Notes: generated by a model from the sequence alone, not told the origin. A DNA stretch of 7,438 nucleotides from Chloroflexota bacterium (GCA_031177555.1 JAPSGM010000089.1:1-7438), one strand, 5' to 3'; numbered from the stretch's first letter, positions 1 through 5,869 are shown. Translations and numbers: made by a program.

Positions 1-25
1 GGCCGTCGGCCGTGGTGGTGGTCAT
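1..25 (-). CDS. Start of a further gene, cut by the window edge
   Basis: An ATG at 25-23 opens a frame that runs off the window after eight codons (MTTTTADG). It lies 9 bp after the stop of the preceding small membrane-protein gene, as expected for another member of the same operon. The bases just upstream on the coding strand (AGGATGGG, around 29-36) are the only stretch resembling a Shine-Dalgarno site near any start in this operon. An alternative ATG at 33-31 reaches a stop after three codons and can be ignored. Nothing can be said about function from so short a piece. Confidence 0.4.
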
Positions 26-34
26 GCACCCATC

Positions 35-373
35 CTACCGGAGGCCCGAGGCGAGGGTGAACGCGAGCAATGCGGCCGCCGGCAGGCCGAGGCCCGCCGC
101 CAGCAGGTACCAGTCCCGCGCCGCCCGCCCGTCGGCCAGCGACCGCCGGCGCAGGCTCCGGGTCCACGCCAGCACCGCCGTCAGCCCGATGACGTACAGG
201 GCCGCCGCCAGCAGCACAACGCCCACGGCGAAGGGCCGCACCGCGGTGCATGAGCCAAAGGCCAGCGGCCCACCGGGTGGGCAGGGGCTGCCGAGCTCGG
301 CCGCGACGAGCAGCCCGCTGCCGAGCAGCACCAGGCCGCACCAGGCCAGGTGAGCGAGCAGGGTCCGCGCGAT
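35..373 (-). CDS. Small three-helix membrane protein, start codon uncertain
   Basis: This open frame ends at a TAG at 37-35 and encodes about 112 residues if read from an ATC at 373-371. The product has three clear hydrophobic segments: about residues 5-27, 47-70 and 88-109 of the predicted protein. They are separated by a Cys/Pro/Gly-rich loop (SPCPPGGPLAFGSC) holding two cysteines that could pair, and by a basic loop (RSLRRR) that is probably cytoplasmic. I do not recognise the family. No ATG, GTG or TTG lies at the expected place. The nearest in-frame choices are a GTG at 331, which would cut into the first helix, and a GTG at 466, which would overlap the upstream gene by about 80 bp and add non-hydrophobic sequence. 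I chose the ATC because it follows the previous stop by 11 bp and keeps helix 1 whole. The gene may use a rare start or carry a damaged one. The frame is supported by its membrane pattern and operon position. Confidence 0.55.
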   Translation of the reverse strand: MARTLLAHLAWCGLVLLGSGLLVAAELGSPCPPGGPLAFGSCTAVRPFAVGVVLLAAALYVIGLTAVLAWTRSLRRRSLADGRAARDWYLLAAGLGLPAAALLAFTLASGLR

Positions 374-384
374 GACGGCGAGCC

Positions 385-966
385 CTAGCGAGTCGTGGAG
401 AGCGCCATGCTGCCGGCCGCGGCCTCGGCGGCCTCGCGGCGGGTGATCCTGCGGAACTCGAGCCACAGGTAGGCCGCCGACATGGCCCCCATCCCGGCCG
501 CTGCCGCCCCGAGCGCCAGCGCCTGGAGCCCGAAGACCGGCGGGATCAGCGATCCGCCGCCGAGGTTGAACACCATGAACGGGATCAGCACCAGGACGGT
601 GAGCAGGTACTGGGCGAAGACCAGGTAGCGGATCAGCGCCCAGAAGAAGCCCTGCCGGCCGCGGGCCGCCTGGGCCCAGACCGCCATCACGATCAGCGCC
701 GTGAAGTTGCCGCCGCCCACCAGGTTGCTGACCAGGAAGCCCACGTCCTTGCTGAAGTTGAACACGTAGAGCGTGACCGCGTAGTACACGTAGTTCGGGA
801 TGTAGAACAGCAGGAAGTACATGAACAGGAACAGGGGCACCGCCTTCAGCACGGCCACCAGCCACGTCTCGTAGCCGTACAGCAGCCAGCCGGTGAACTC
901 GTCCACGCCACGGACGGCGCGCATGAAGGGGCCGCGGCGCGGCGGGGACAGGTACGCGCTGGTCAT
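385..966 (-). CDS. Uncharacterised four-helix membrane protein of the bc operon
   Basis: This encodes a 193-residue integral membrane protein that I cannot assign to a named family. Hydrophobic segments lie at about residues 36-69, 87-101, 107-134 and 144-170. The first is long and aromatic-rich (FLFMYFLLFYIPNYVYYAV). Loops contain two glycine clusters (VGGGN at 83-87 and LGGGS at 135-139). The C-terminus is charged (FRRITRREAAEA) and probably cytoplasmic. There are no cysteines and no haem or Fe-S motif, so it is unlikely to carry electrons through such a cofactor. The ATG at 966-964 is chosen because it sits 4 bp after the stop of the diheme cytochrome c gene (TGAGCCGATGA), which suggests translational coupling. 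A later Met15 is possible. Its position makes it a candidate accessory, assembly or structural subunit of the quinol:cytochrome c oxidoreductase. That role is inferred from context alone. Confidence 0.85.
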   Translation of the reverse strand: MTSAYLSPPRRGPFMRAVRGVDEFTGWLLYGYETWLVAVLKAVPLFLFMYFLLFYIPNYVYYAVTLYVFNFSKDVGFLVSNLVGGGNFTALIVMAVWAQAARGRQGFFWALIRYLVFAQYLLTVLVLIPFMVFNLGGGSLIPPVFGLQALALGAAAAGMGAMSAAYLWLEFRRITRREAAEAAAGSMALSTTR

Positions 967-970
967 CGGC

Positions 971-1792
971 TCAGCCGCCTCCGTCGCCCGTCTGGTCCAG
1001 CAGGAAGGTGATGAGCGCCTGCAGCGCGTCGTCGGGGAGCTGGCCCTCCGGGTGCGCCGGCATGCCGGTGCCCTGCCCGTCGTTGTAGTTGTTCGCCGAG
1101 TCGCGGATCCACCGCTCGAGCATCATGCGCGGGTCCTCCTCGTAATCGGCGATCAGCTGCTCCTCCTGGCTGATTGGCGTCGGCAGATCCTCGTTCGTGA
1201 GCGGCGCCTCCCCGATGTTCTGGATGTTCGGGAAGTTGCCGGCGCCTTCCAGGTTGGCGCCGTGGCAGCCGGCGCAGCCGGCCGTCTGGTAGACCTCGGC
1301 CCCAGCCTCCACCGTGTCAGGGACCTCCTCCGGCGCCTCGCGTCCGGTCTCCTCGGCCCAGCTCTCCACCAGCGCGGTCAGGGCGTCGATCTGCTCGATG
1401 GTCAGCGGGCCTCCGACCTCGGTCGACCAGGCGGGCATCAGCGATTCGACGTTGCCAGACACGACCACTCCGCCGTAGCGAATCACCAGGTTCACGTAGT
1501 CGGGATTGCCCTGCAGCTTCTCGTACAGCGAGCGGCTGTGCAGGTTGGGGGCCTGGACGCCGGTGTCGCCGACCTGGCCGCCGGTCCCATCGGGTCCGTG
1601 GCACTGGGCGCAGTTGGCGGTGGCCGGGTGCTCATCGGTGGGCGGGCCGAAGACGACGGCGCCGTACTCGAGCAGCTCCGCCTGCAGCTCCTCGTAGCGG
1701 GCGTCGCGGCGCTGCGTATCGGTCAGCCAGTAGAAGGCGGTGAAGAGAGCCATCACGCTGACCAGCAGGACGCCAAGGGTCTTGGCGGTCAT
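971..1792 (-). CDS. Membrane-anchored diheme cytochrome c
   Basis: This 273-residue protein has an N-terminal hydrophobic segment (about residues 5-23) that acts as signal anchor, followed by two class I cytochrome c domains on the outer side. The first haem site is C61-A-Q-C64-H65 with a likely axial Met119 (SLMPAW). The second is C173-A-G-C176-H177 with a likely axial Met244 (GTGMPAHPEG). An acidic linker (about 145-165) joins the domains. It probably plays the role of cytochrome c1, or of the diheme QcrC subunit, accepting electrons from the Rieske protein and passing them to a terminal oxidase or soluble carrier. The start at 1792 lies 3 bp after the Rieske stop (TGACCGATGA), with no Shine-Dalgarno-like sequence, so translation is probably coupled. 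There is no C-terminal membrane helix such as actinobacterial QcrC has. Assignment as a diheme cytochrome c is firm. Its exact partner is inferred. Confidence 0.95.
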   Translation of the reverse strand: MTAKTLGVLLVSVMALFTAFYWLTDTQRRDARYEELQAELLEYGAVVFGPPTDEHPATANCAQCHGPDGTGGQVGDTGVQAPNLHSRSLYEKLQGNPDYVNLVIRYGGVVVSGNVESLMPAWSTEVGGPLTIEQIDALTALVESWAEETGREAPEEVPDTVEAGAEVYQTAGCAGCHGANLEGAGNFPNIQNIGEAPLTNEDLPTPISQEEQLIADYEEDPRMMLERWIRDSANNYNDGQGTGMPAHPEGQLPDDALQALITFLLDQTGDGGG

Positions 1793-1795
1793 CGG

Positions 1796-2452
1796 TCAGG
1801 CGGCGCAGTGCGGGATCAACTGCGAGTCGCGGTCGTCGAAGGTCACGGTGCCGACCGGAGGACCGTCCTCGATCTCGCCCGAGTTGATCACGTAGGTATC
1901 GCCCTCCATCTCGACCACGAACCGGTCCATGCCGCGCGGTGCGGGGCCGGCGCGGTACTCGCCCAGGACGGTGTACTTGCTGCCGTGGCAGAGGCACTCG
2001 AACCACTGGCTCTGATCGCACAGCTGCGGCACCTGGCAGCCCAGGTGCGGGCACTTGCGGTAGAGGGCCAGCACGGACCGGTCCACGGCGGGGATGTCGC
2101 TGCTGACGTCGGTTCCAGGATCGCCCACCGGCTGGGAGACCTCGCCCTCGCCTTCGACCCGCGCCTTCGCGGCCGGGACGTTCACCACGAAGATCTTGGA
2201 CTGGAAGATGTAGGCCAGGCCCTCGGTCCACTCGGGGTAGTTGGTGGCGATGCTGGCCGCGGTGCCCACCGTCAGCCGGCCGCCCAGGCCCTCGCGGATG
2301 TTCGGCCACAGGAAGGCCAGCGTGCCGGCCAGGAACTCGATCGACAGGATGCCGACCCCCACCCCGAGCATCCGCCGCATGAAACCGCGACGGCTCATCT
2401 CCCCCGCGCGGGGACCGTGCACCTCGCCGTAGCCGTAGTGCTGCATGCTCAT
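1796..2452 (-). CDS. Rieske [2Fe-2S] subunit of cytochrome bc/b6f-type complex
   Basis: This is the Rieske iron-sulfur protein (218 residues), which takes one electron from quinol at the Qo site and hands it to cytochrome c. The cluster motifs are C134-P-H136-L-G-C139 and C153-L-C155-H156-G-S-K-Y160. Cys134, His136, Cys153 and His156 are the cluster ligands, and Cys139/Cys155 are the usual disulfide pair. Ser158 and Tyr160, which in well-studied Rieske proteins hydrogen-bond to the cluster and raise its potential, are both present. The N-terminus carries a twin-arginine motif (S20-R-R-G-F-M-R) followed by a hydrophobic anchor (about 30-50), so Tat export of the folded protein is expected. Cys145 and Cys216 are extra. 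The ATG at 2452 overlaps the subunit IV stop in an ATGA and precedes the Tat motif by 19 residues. A start at Met19 would give a more typical short Tat leader. Confidence 0.95.
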   Translation of the reverse strand: MSMQHYGYGEVHGPRAGEMSRRGFMRRMLGVGVGILSIEFLAGTLAFLWPNIREGLGGRLTVGTAASIATNYPEWTEGLAYIFQSKIFVVNVPAAKARVEGEGEVSQPVGDPGTDVSSDIPAVDRSVLALYRKCPHLGCQVPQLCDQSQWFECLCHGSKYTVLGEYRAGPAPRGMDRFVVEMEGDTYVINSGEIEDGPPVGTVTFDDRDSQLIPHCAA

Positions 2453-3063
2453 AGCGTGAAGAACAGGCCCTCCCACGGCCAGACCCAGTTCCATCCGGGG
2501 CCCCGGAAGAACGAGCCGATGAAGGTCACCAGCAGCCCGCCGACCATGAGGCAGAGGAAGAAGATCCAGACCAGCTTCCGGTCGCGGGCCGCCTTGTACG
2601 GCGAGCGGTCGATGTAGGCGATGGCCATCAGGCCGATGAAGTACAGCGGCGGGAACAGAACGCCCACCACCGTGGCGTTGAAGTAGGAGAGCATCTCCTG
2701 CAGCCCCAGGAAGTACCACGGCGCCTTAGCGACGTGGGGCGTGTTGCCGGCGTTGGCCATCTCCTCCAGCGGAGCCTGGATGAAGAAGGACGTGATCACC
2801 AGCAGCATGGTGATCAGGGACGCCATCAGGAATTCGGCGCGCAGCAGGTGGGGCCAGGTCAGGACGGTCTCATCGGGCCGCTTGTCGACGCGGACCATGG
2901 ACTCCTGCTTGACGTAGGCCAGCAGGCGGAAGCGCTCGGTGCCCGGCACGCCGGGCGGGCCGGGCAGCTTGGGTCCGCCACCGCGCTCGATGGTGGGGAC
3001 CTGCGGCGCCTGGGAGGGCGCGGTCTTGTCGGCGGTCGCGTTGGGTCGCTTCTCGATCGTCAT
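2449..3063 (-). CDS. petD: Subunit IV-like C-terminal half of cytochrome b
   Basis: This 204-residue protein corresponds to subunit IV of b6f complexes, that is, the C-terminal half of a mitochondrial-type cytochrome b. It carries part of the quinol-oxidising Qo site. Three membrane helices are visible at about residues 77-96, 131-151 and 164-186. The Qo motif, PEWY in many cytochromes b, here reads A114-P-W-Y117 in KAPWYFLGLQEM, so the glutamate is replaced. The tail FFRGPGWNWVWPWEG follows helix three. The first 45 or so residues form a proline- and charge-rich cytoplasmic extension not found in the compact plant or cyanobacterial protein. The start ATG at 3063 is 14 bp beyond the cytochrome b6 stop (TAG at 3080-3078). 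The frame stays open far upstream, but that part is out of frame with the cytochrome b gene and is not coding. There is no clear ribosome-binding site. Confidence 0.93.
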   Translation of the reverse strand: MTIEKRPNATADKTAPSQAPQVPTIERGGGPKLPGPPGVPGTERFRLLAYVKQESMVRVDKRPDETVLTWPHLLRAEFLMASLITMLLVITSFFIQAPLEEMANAGNTPHVAKAPWYFLGLQEMLSYFNATVVGVLFPPLYFIGLMAIAYIDRSPYKAARDRKLVWIFFLCLMVGGLLVTFIGSFFRGPGWNWVWPWEGLFFTL

Positions 3064-3077
3064 CGGTTCATCAGAGC

Positions 3078-3797
3078 CTACACCGGTCCGGAGATGCCGC
3101 CATCCTTCCGGATCCTCCAGAAGTGGACGACCAGCAGGATCGCGGCGATCAGGGGGAAGGCGATCACGTGCATGACGTAGAAGCGGATGAGCGTCTCCTG
3201 GCCGACCTCGATGCCGCCGAGCAGGATGAAGCCGCTCTCCGTGCTGGCCAGCGGCGCGTAGGTCGCCATCTGGGTGCCCACGGTGATGGCCCAGAAGGCG
3301 ATCTGGTCCCACGGCAGCAGGTACCCGGTGAAGCTCAGCCACAGGGTCGAGAAGAGGAGCAGCACGCCGATGGCCCAGTTGAACTCGCGCGGCGGCTTGT
3401 AGGCGCCGTGGTAGAAGACGCGGATCATGTGCAGGAAGACGGTGAGCACCATCAGGTGCGCCGCCCAGCGGTGCATGTTGCGGATCAGGTCGCCGAAGGC
3501 GACCGAGTTCGAGATGGTCTGGATGTCCTGGAAGGCGCGGTTGATGGACGGCACGTAGAAGAACATGAGGTACACGCCGGTCACCGTCAGCGCCAGGAAC
3601 AGGAAGAAGCTGATGCCGCCCAGGCAGAACGTGTAGGTGTAGCGCACGGCGTGCGTCTTGACCCGCACCGGGTGCAGGTGCAGGAAGACGTTGTTCATCA
3701 CCGCCAAGGCGCGGGTGCGACTGGTGGTCGGGTACGGCTGGCGGAACAGGCTCCGCCACAGGGCGGATTCCCTGACCGCGCGGACGAGGAAGCTCAT
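3078..3797 (-). CDS. petB: Cytochrome b6-type subunit of quinol:cytochrome c oxidoreductase
   Basis: This is a 239-residue, four-helix cytochrome b (helices about 57-80, 106-130, 140-164 and 203-228) that binds two b haems and shuttles electrons across the membrane in the Q cycle. Haem ligands are His109 (RNMHRW) and His123 in helix B, and His210 and His225 in helix D. The 15-residue step between the second pair is that of cytochrome b6 rather than mitochondrial cytochrome b. Other b6 signatures are GYLLPWDQIAFWA (158-170), VGQETLIRFYVMH (198-210) and RKDGGISGP at the C-terminus. Cys58 in FCLGGIS aligns with Cys35 of plant b6 (YCLGGIT), the residue that covalently holds the extra haem c_i/c_n on the cytosolic side. 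The N-terminus is about 23 residues longer than in plant b6. The start ATG overlaps the stop of the oxidoreductase gene (ATGA). Confidence 0.96.
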   Translation of the reverse strand: MSFLVRAVRESALWRSLFRQPYPTTSRTRALAVMNNVFLHLHPVRVKTHAVRYTYTFCLGGISFFLFLALTVTGVYLMFFYVPSINRAFQDIQTISNSVAFGDLIRNMHRWAAHLMVLTVFLHMIRVFYHGAYKPPREFNWAIGVLLLFSTLWLSFTGYLLPWDQIAFWAITVGTQMATYAPLASTESGFILLGGIEVGQETLIRFYVMHVIAFPLIAAILLVVHFWRIRKDGGISGPV

Positions 3798-5767
3798 CGG
3801 TCCACCGCCGGACCGGCCTGCTGACCGATCTGCCCCAGCACGTTGTCCTTGTAGCTCTCCAAGAGCACCTTCCCGTCAGGCGTGAACCGCTCCAGCTCCA
3901 GGCGGTCCATGGTGATGCAGTTGGTCGGGCAGCGCTCGACGCACAGGTTGCATCGGATGCAACGCTCCTCGTCGATGATCATGGCGATTCCGCGCGGCCA
4001 CGCCTGGAAGAGGTCGATCTCCGGGTCGTCGCCGCCGACCTGCGCCTTGTCGATCATGTAGATCACGCCCTCGGGGCAGACGTCGGCGCAGAGCCCGCAC
4101 AGGATACAGCGGGGCCCATCGATGTTGATGTTGTGGTTGCACTGCAGGCAGCGCTGCCCCTCCGCCACCGCGCCGCGCGTGTCGTAGCCGACCTCCACCA
4201 GCCCGGTGAAGTCGCGCCGCAGCTCGGGCGGGGCCATGGGGATCTCCTGGCGGCGGATGGCCTCGTACTTCTCGGGCATGTCGTGCTCGAGGGCCTGGGT
4301 GATCACCGCGCGGTTGATGACCGGCAGCTCCTCCAGCTCGTCGCCGCGAACGCCGGCCAGCCAGCGGTCGACGGCCCGGGCCGTGCGCCTGCCGCGTCCC
4401 GCGGCCTCGATGATCGTGGCCGGGCCAGTCACGAAGTCGCCGCAGGCGAAGATGCCATCGACGTTGGTCTGGAAGGTGTCCGGGTTGGTGACGACCAGGC
4501 CCCGGTTGAGCTCGAACTTGAGCTGGTTGTACTTCGTTCCGTCCGGCCGGGTCGGGGTGGTGCCGTTCAGCGGTGGCGTGCGCCAGGAGGACACGGAGCC
4601 GCCGTCCAGGACGTTGCGCGTGTCGGTCACGCCAAGGTGCCGGTTCAGGTTCGATCCGTACTCGCCCAGCACGTTGTTGTCCGACGCCTGGCTGGTGCAC
4701 GGAATGACCATGTCGCAGGCGATGGTGAACTCGCTGTCGGGGATCGGCTCCGCGCTGCGCCGGCCGGAGGCATCGGGTGGGCCGAGGCGGGTGCGCTGGA
4801 AGGTGATGCCGGTGACCTTGCCGTCCTCGCCCTTGACGACCTCGACCGGCGAGGCGAAGAACTCGAACTGGACGCCCTCGAAGCGCGTCTCGTGCTGCTC
4901 CTCCTCGTCAACCACCATCTCCTCCGGCCCGCGGCGGTAGACGATGGTGCTGGTCCTGGCGCCCAGGCGCAGGGCCGTGCGGCTGGAGTCCATGGCGGTG
5001 TAGCCGCCGCCCACCACCACCACGTGGTCGCCGACCCACTGCTCCTCGCCGAGATTCGCTCGCTTCAGGAAGTCGACGCCATAGATGACCCCGTCCAGCT
5101 CCTCGCCGGGGACGTTCATGGCGACCGGGTACATGCAGCCGGTGGCGACCACCACCGCCTCGTGCCGCTCGCGCAGCTGGTCGATGGTGATGTCCCGCCC
5201 GATCTCGACGTTGTAGTGGAACTCGACGCCGTGCTTGGCGACCCAGTTCACGTCCAGCTCGATGACGTCCCTCGGCAGCCGGAAGGCGGGGACGCCGATG
5301 AGGGTCGTGCCGCCGCCCGAGGGCAGCGCCTCGTAGACGTGGACCTCGTGGCCGTAGGTGGCGAGCTCCTTGGCCACAGTCAGTCCGGCGGGCCCGGCAC
5401 CGATGACGCCCACGCTCTTCCCGGTGGCCGGCCCGACCACGATGTTGTCGGGCATGTTATTGGCGTAGTGCCAGTCGACCAGGAACCGCTTCATGGCGCG
5501 GATGGCCAGCGGCTTGTCGATGTCGGCACGGCGGCAGGCCTTCTCGCAGGGCGCCGAGCAGACGTAGCCGCAGATGGCGGCCACCGGGTTGGGATCGCGG
5601 GCGAGGATGTACCCCTCCTCGAACCGGCCCTCGGCCGCCAGCATGAGGTAGCCCCGGCAGTTGGTGTTGACCGGGCAGCCTTCCTGGCACTCGATGTTGC
5701 ACTGGAGCCAGTCGACGCCGACCTCGGCGGTCTGGAACCTCAGTGGAATCGCGTTCTCGGTGATCAC
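3794..5767 (-). CDS. GltD-like FAD/Fe-S NAD(P)H oxidoreductase with C-terminal ferredoxin domain
   Basis: This is a predicted cytosolic flavoprotein of 657 residues. (a) Residues 1-105 form an N-terminal Fe-S domain of the GltD/dihydropyrimidine dehydrogenase type (Cys23, 27, 31, 37, 66, 70, 74, 78). (b) The FAD-binding Rossmann motif is G123-A-G-P-A-G128 with Glu146. (c) The NAD(P)H Rossmann motif is G253-G-G-Y-T-A258, followed by VYRRGPEEM (276-284), whose arginines favour NADPH. (d) The second FAD motif is ACGDFVTGP (441-449). (e) A 2[4Fe-4S] ferredoxin domain has Cys554/557/560/564 and Cys603/606/609/613, preceded by C540-L-Q-C543. No large glutamate synthase subunit is nearby, so glutamate synthesis is unlikely. 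Co-translation with cytochrome b suggests electron exchange between NAD(P)H or ferredoxin and quinone or the bc complex. The start is a GTG at 5767: an in-frame stop lies 36 bp upstream, and this start keeps the whole Cys domain. There is no hydrophobic helix. Confidence 0.93.
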   Translation of the reverse strand: MITENAIPLRFQTAEVGVDWLQCNIECQEGCPVNTNCRGYLMLAAEGRFEEGYILARDPNPVAAICGYVCSAPCEKACRRADIDKPLAIRAMKRFLVDWHYANNMPDNIVVGPATGKSVGVIGAGPAGLTVAKELATYGHEVHVYEALPSGGGTTLIGVPAFRLPRDVIELDVNWVAKHGVEFHYNVEIGRDITIDQLRERHEAVVVATGCMYPVAMNVPGEELDGVIYGVDFLKRANLGEEQWVGDHVVVVGGGYTAMDSSRTALRLGARTSTIVYRRGPEEMVVDEEEQHETRFEGVQFEFFASPVEVVKGEDGKVTGITFQRTRLGPPDASGRRSAEPIPDSEFTIACDMVIPCTSQASDNNVLGEYGSNLNRHLGVTDTRNVLDGGSVSSWRTPPLNGTTPTRPDGTKYNQLKFELNRGLVVTNPDTFQTNVDGIFACGDFVTGPATIIEAAGRGRRTARAVDRWLAGVRGDELEELPVINRAVITQALEHDMPEKYEAIRRQEIPMAPPELRRDFTGLVEVGYDTRGAVAEGQRCLQCNHNINIDGPRCILCGLCADVCPEGVIYMIDKAQVGGDDPEIDLFQAWPRGIAMIIDEERCIRCNLCVERCPTNCITMDRLELERFTPDGKVLLESYKDNVLGQIGQQAGPAVDR

Positions 5768-5807
5768 AGGCGTGGTGGCACAGCGGGTTCCCGAACGAAC
5801 TCGTCTA

Positions 5808-5825
5808 CGGCTAAGGAGCGGCTAA
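5808..5825 (-). repeat. Heptamer direct repeat just after the promoter
   Basis: TTAGCCG occurs twice on the coding strand (5825-5819 and 5814-5808), 11 bp apart from start to start, which is about one helical turn. The pair begins at or just past the predicted transcription start of the bc operon, where a repressor half-site pair could sit. Two 7-mers in 100 bp may also be chance. Confidence 0.3.
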
Positions 5826-5828
5826 CCG

Positions 5829-5858
5829 ATGCTACCTGTCGCCGAAGTTGAGTGTCAA
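5829..5858 (-). promoter_or_regulatory. Predicted sigma-70-type promoter of the bc operon
   Basis: On the coding strand a consensus -35 box TTGACA (5858-5853) is followed after 18 bp by TAGCAT (5834-5829), which matches four of six bases of the -10 consensus. Transcription would start near 5822 and leave a leader of about 54 bases before the GTG of the oxidoreductase gene. The -35 box begins only 11 bp past the stop of the penicillin-binding protein gene. It falls in the only sizeable intergenic gap of the window (5768-5869), which is less GC-rich than the genes around it. No terminator hairpin separates the upstream gene, so some read-through is likely. The -35 box is part of a small dyad, TTGA-CAC-TCAA. 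Confidence 0.55.
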
Positions 5859-5869
5859 AGCAGGCTCCG

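Noticed and set aside
893..2617. Long plus-strand open frame of 574 codons opposite the cytochrome c, Rieske and subunit IV genes
   Set aside because: Its translation is low-complexity and rich in His, Val, Arg and Gly, with no motif or membrane pattern. The minus strand holds unmistakable cofactor motifs, so this is an antisense shadow of high-GC coding sequence.
2449..3759. A 436-residue reading that would make subunit IV a long fusion protein
   Set aside because: The part before 3063 runs through the cytochrome b6 gene in another frame and gives Arg/Pro/His-rich nonsense. The ATG at 3063 gives the expected subunit IV length.
3794..5767. Glutamate synthase small subunit (gltD)
   Set aside because: The fold is related, but no large subunit gene is adjacent. 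The protein has a C-terminal 2[4Fe-4S] domain and an insertion, and it is co-translated with cytochrome b.
5823..5831. TAACCGATG on the plus strand, resembling the operon's stop-restart junctions
   Set aside because: It is in the non-coding gap on the opposite strand, and the short frame it opens runs antisense through the penicillin-binding protein gene with no recognisable product.
4133..5851. Long plus-strand open frame of 572 codons opposite the oxidoreductase gene
   Set aside because: It has an Asp/Val/His/Gly-rich translation without domains, and lies opposite a gene with complete FAD, NAD(P)H and Fe-S motifs.
5848..5858. FNR/CRP-type operator at TTGACACTCAA
   Set aside because: The arms TTGA/TCAA are separated by 3 bp rather than the 6 bp of the FNR box. 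The bases are more simply explained as the -35 box.
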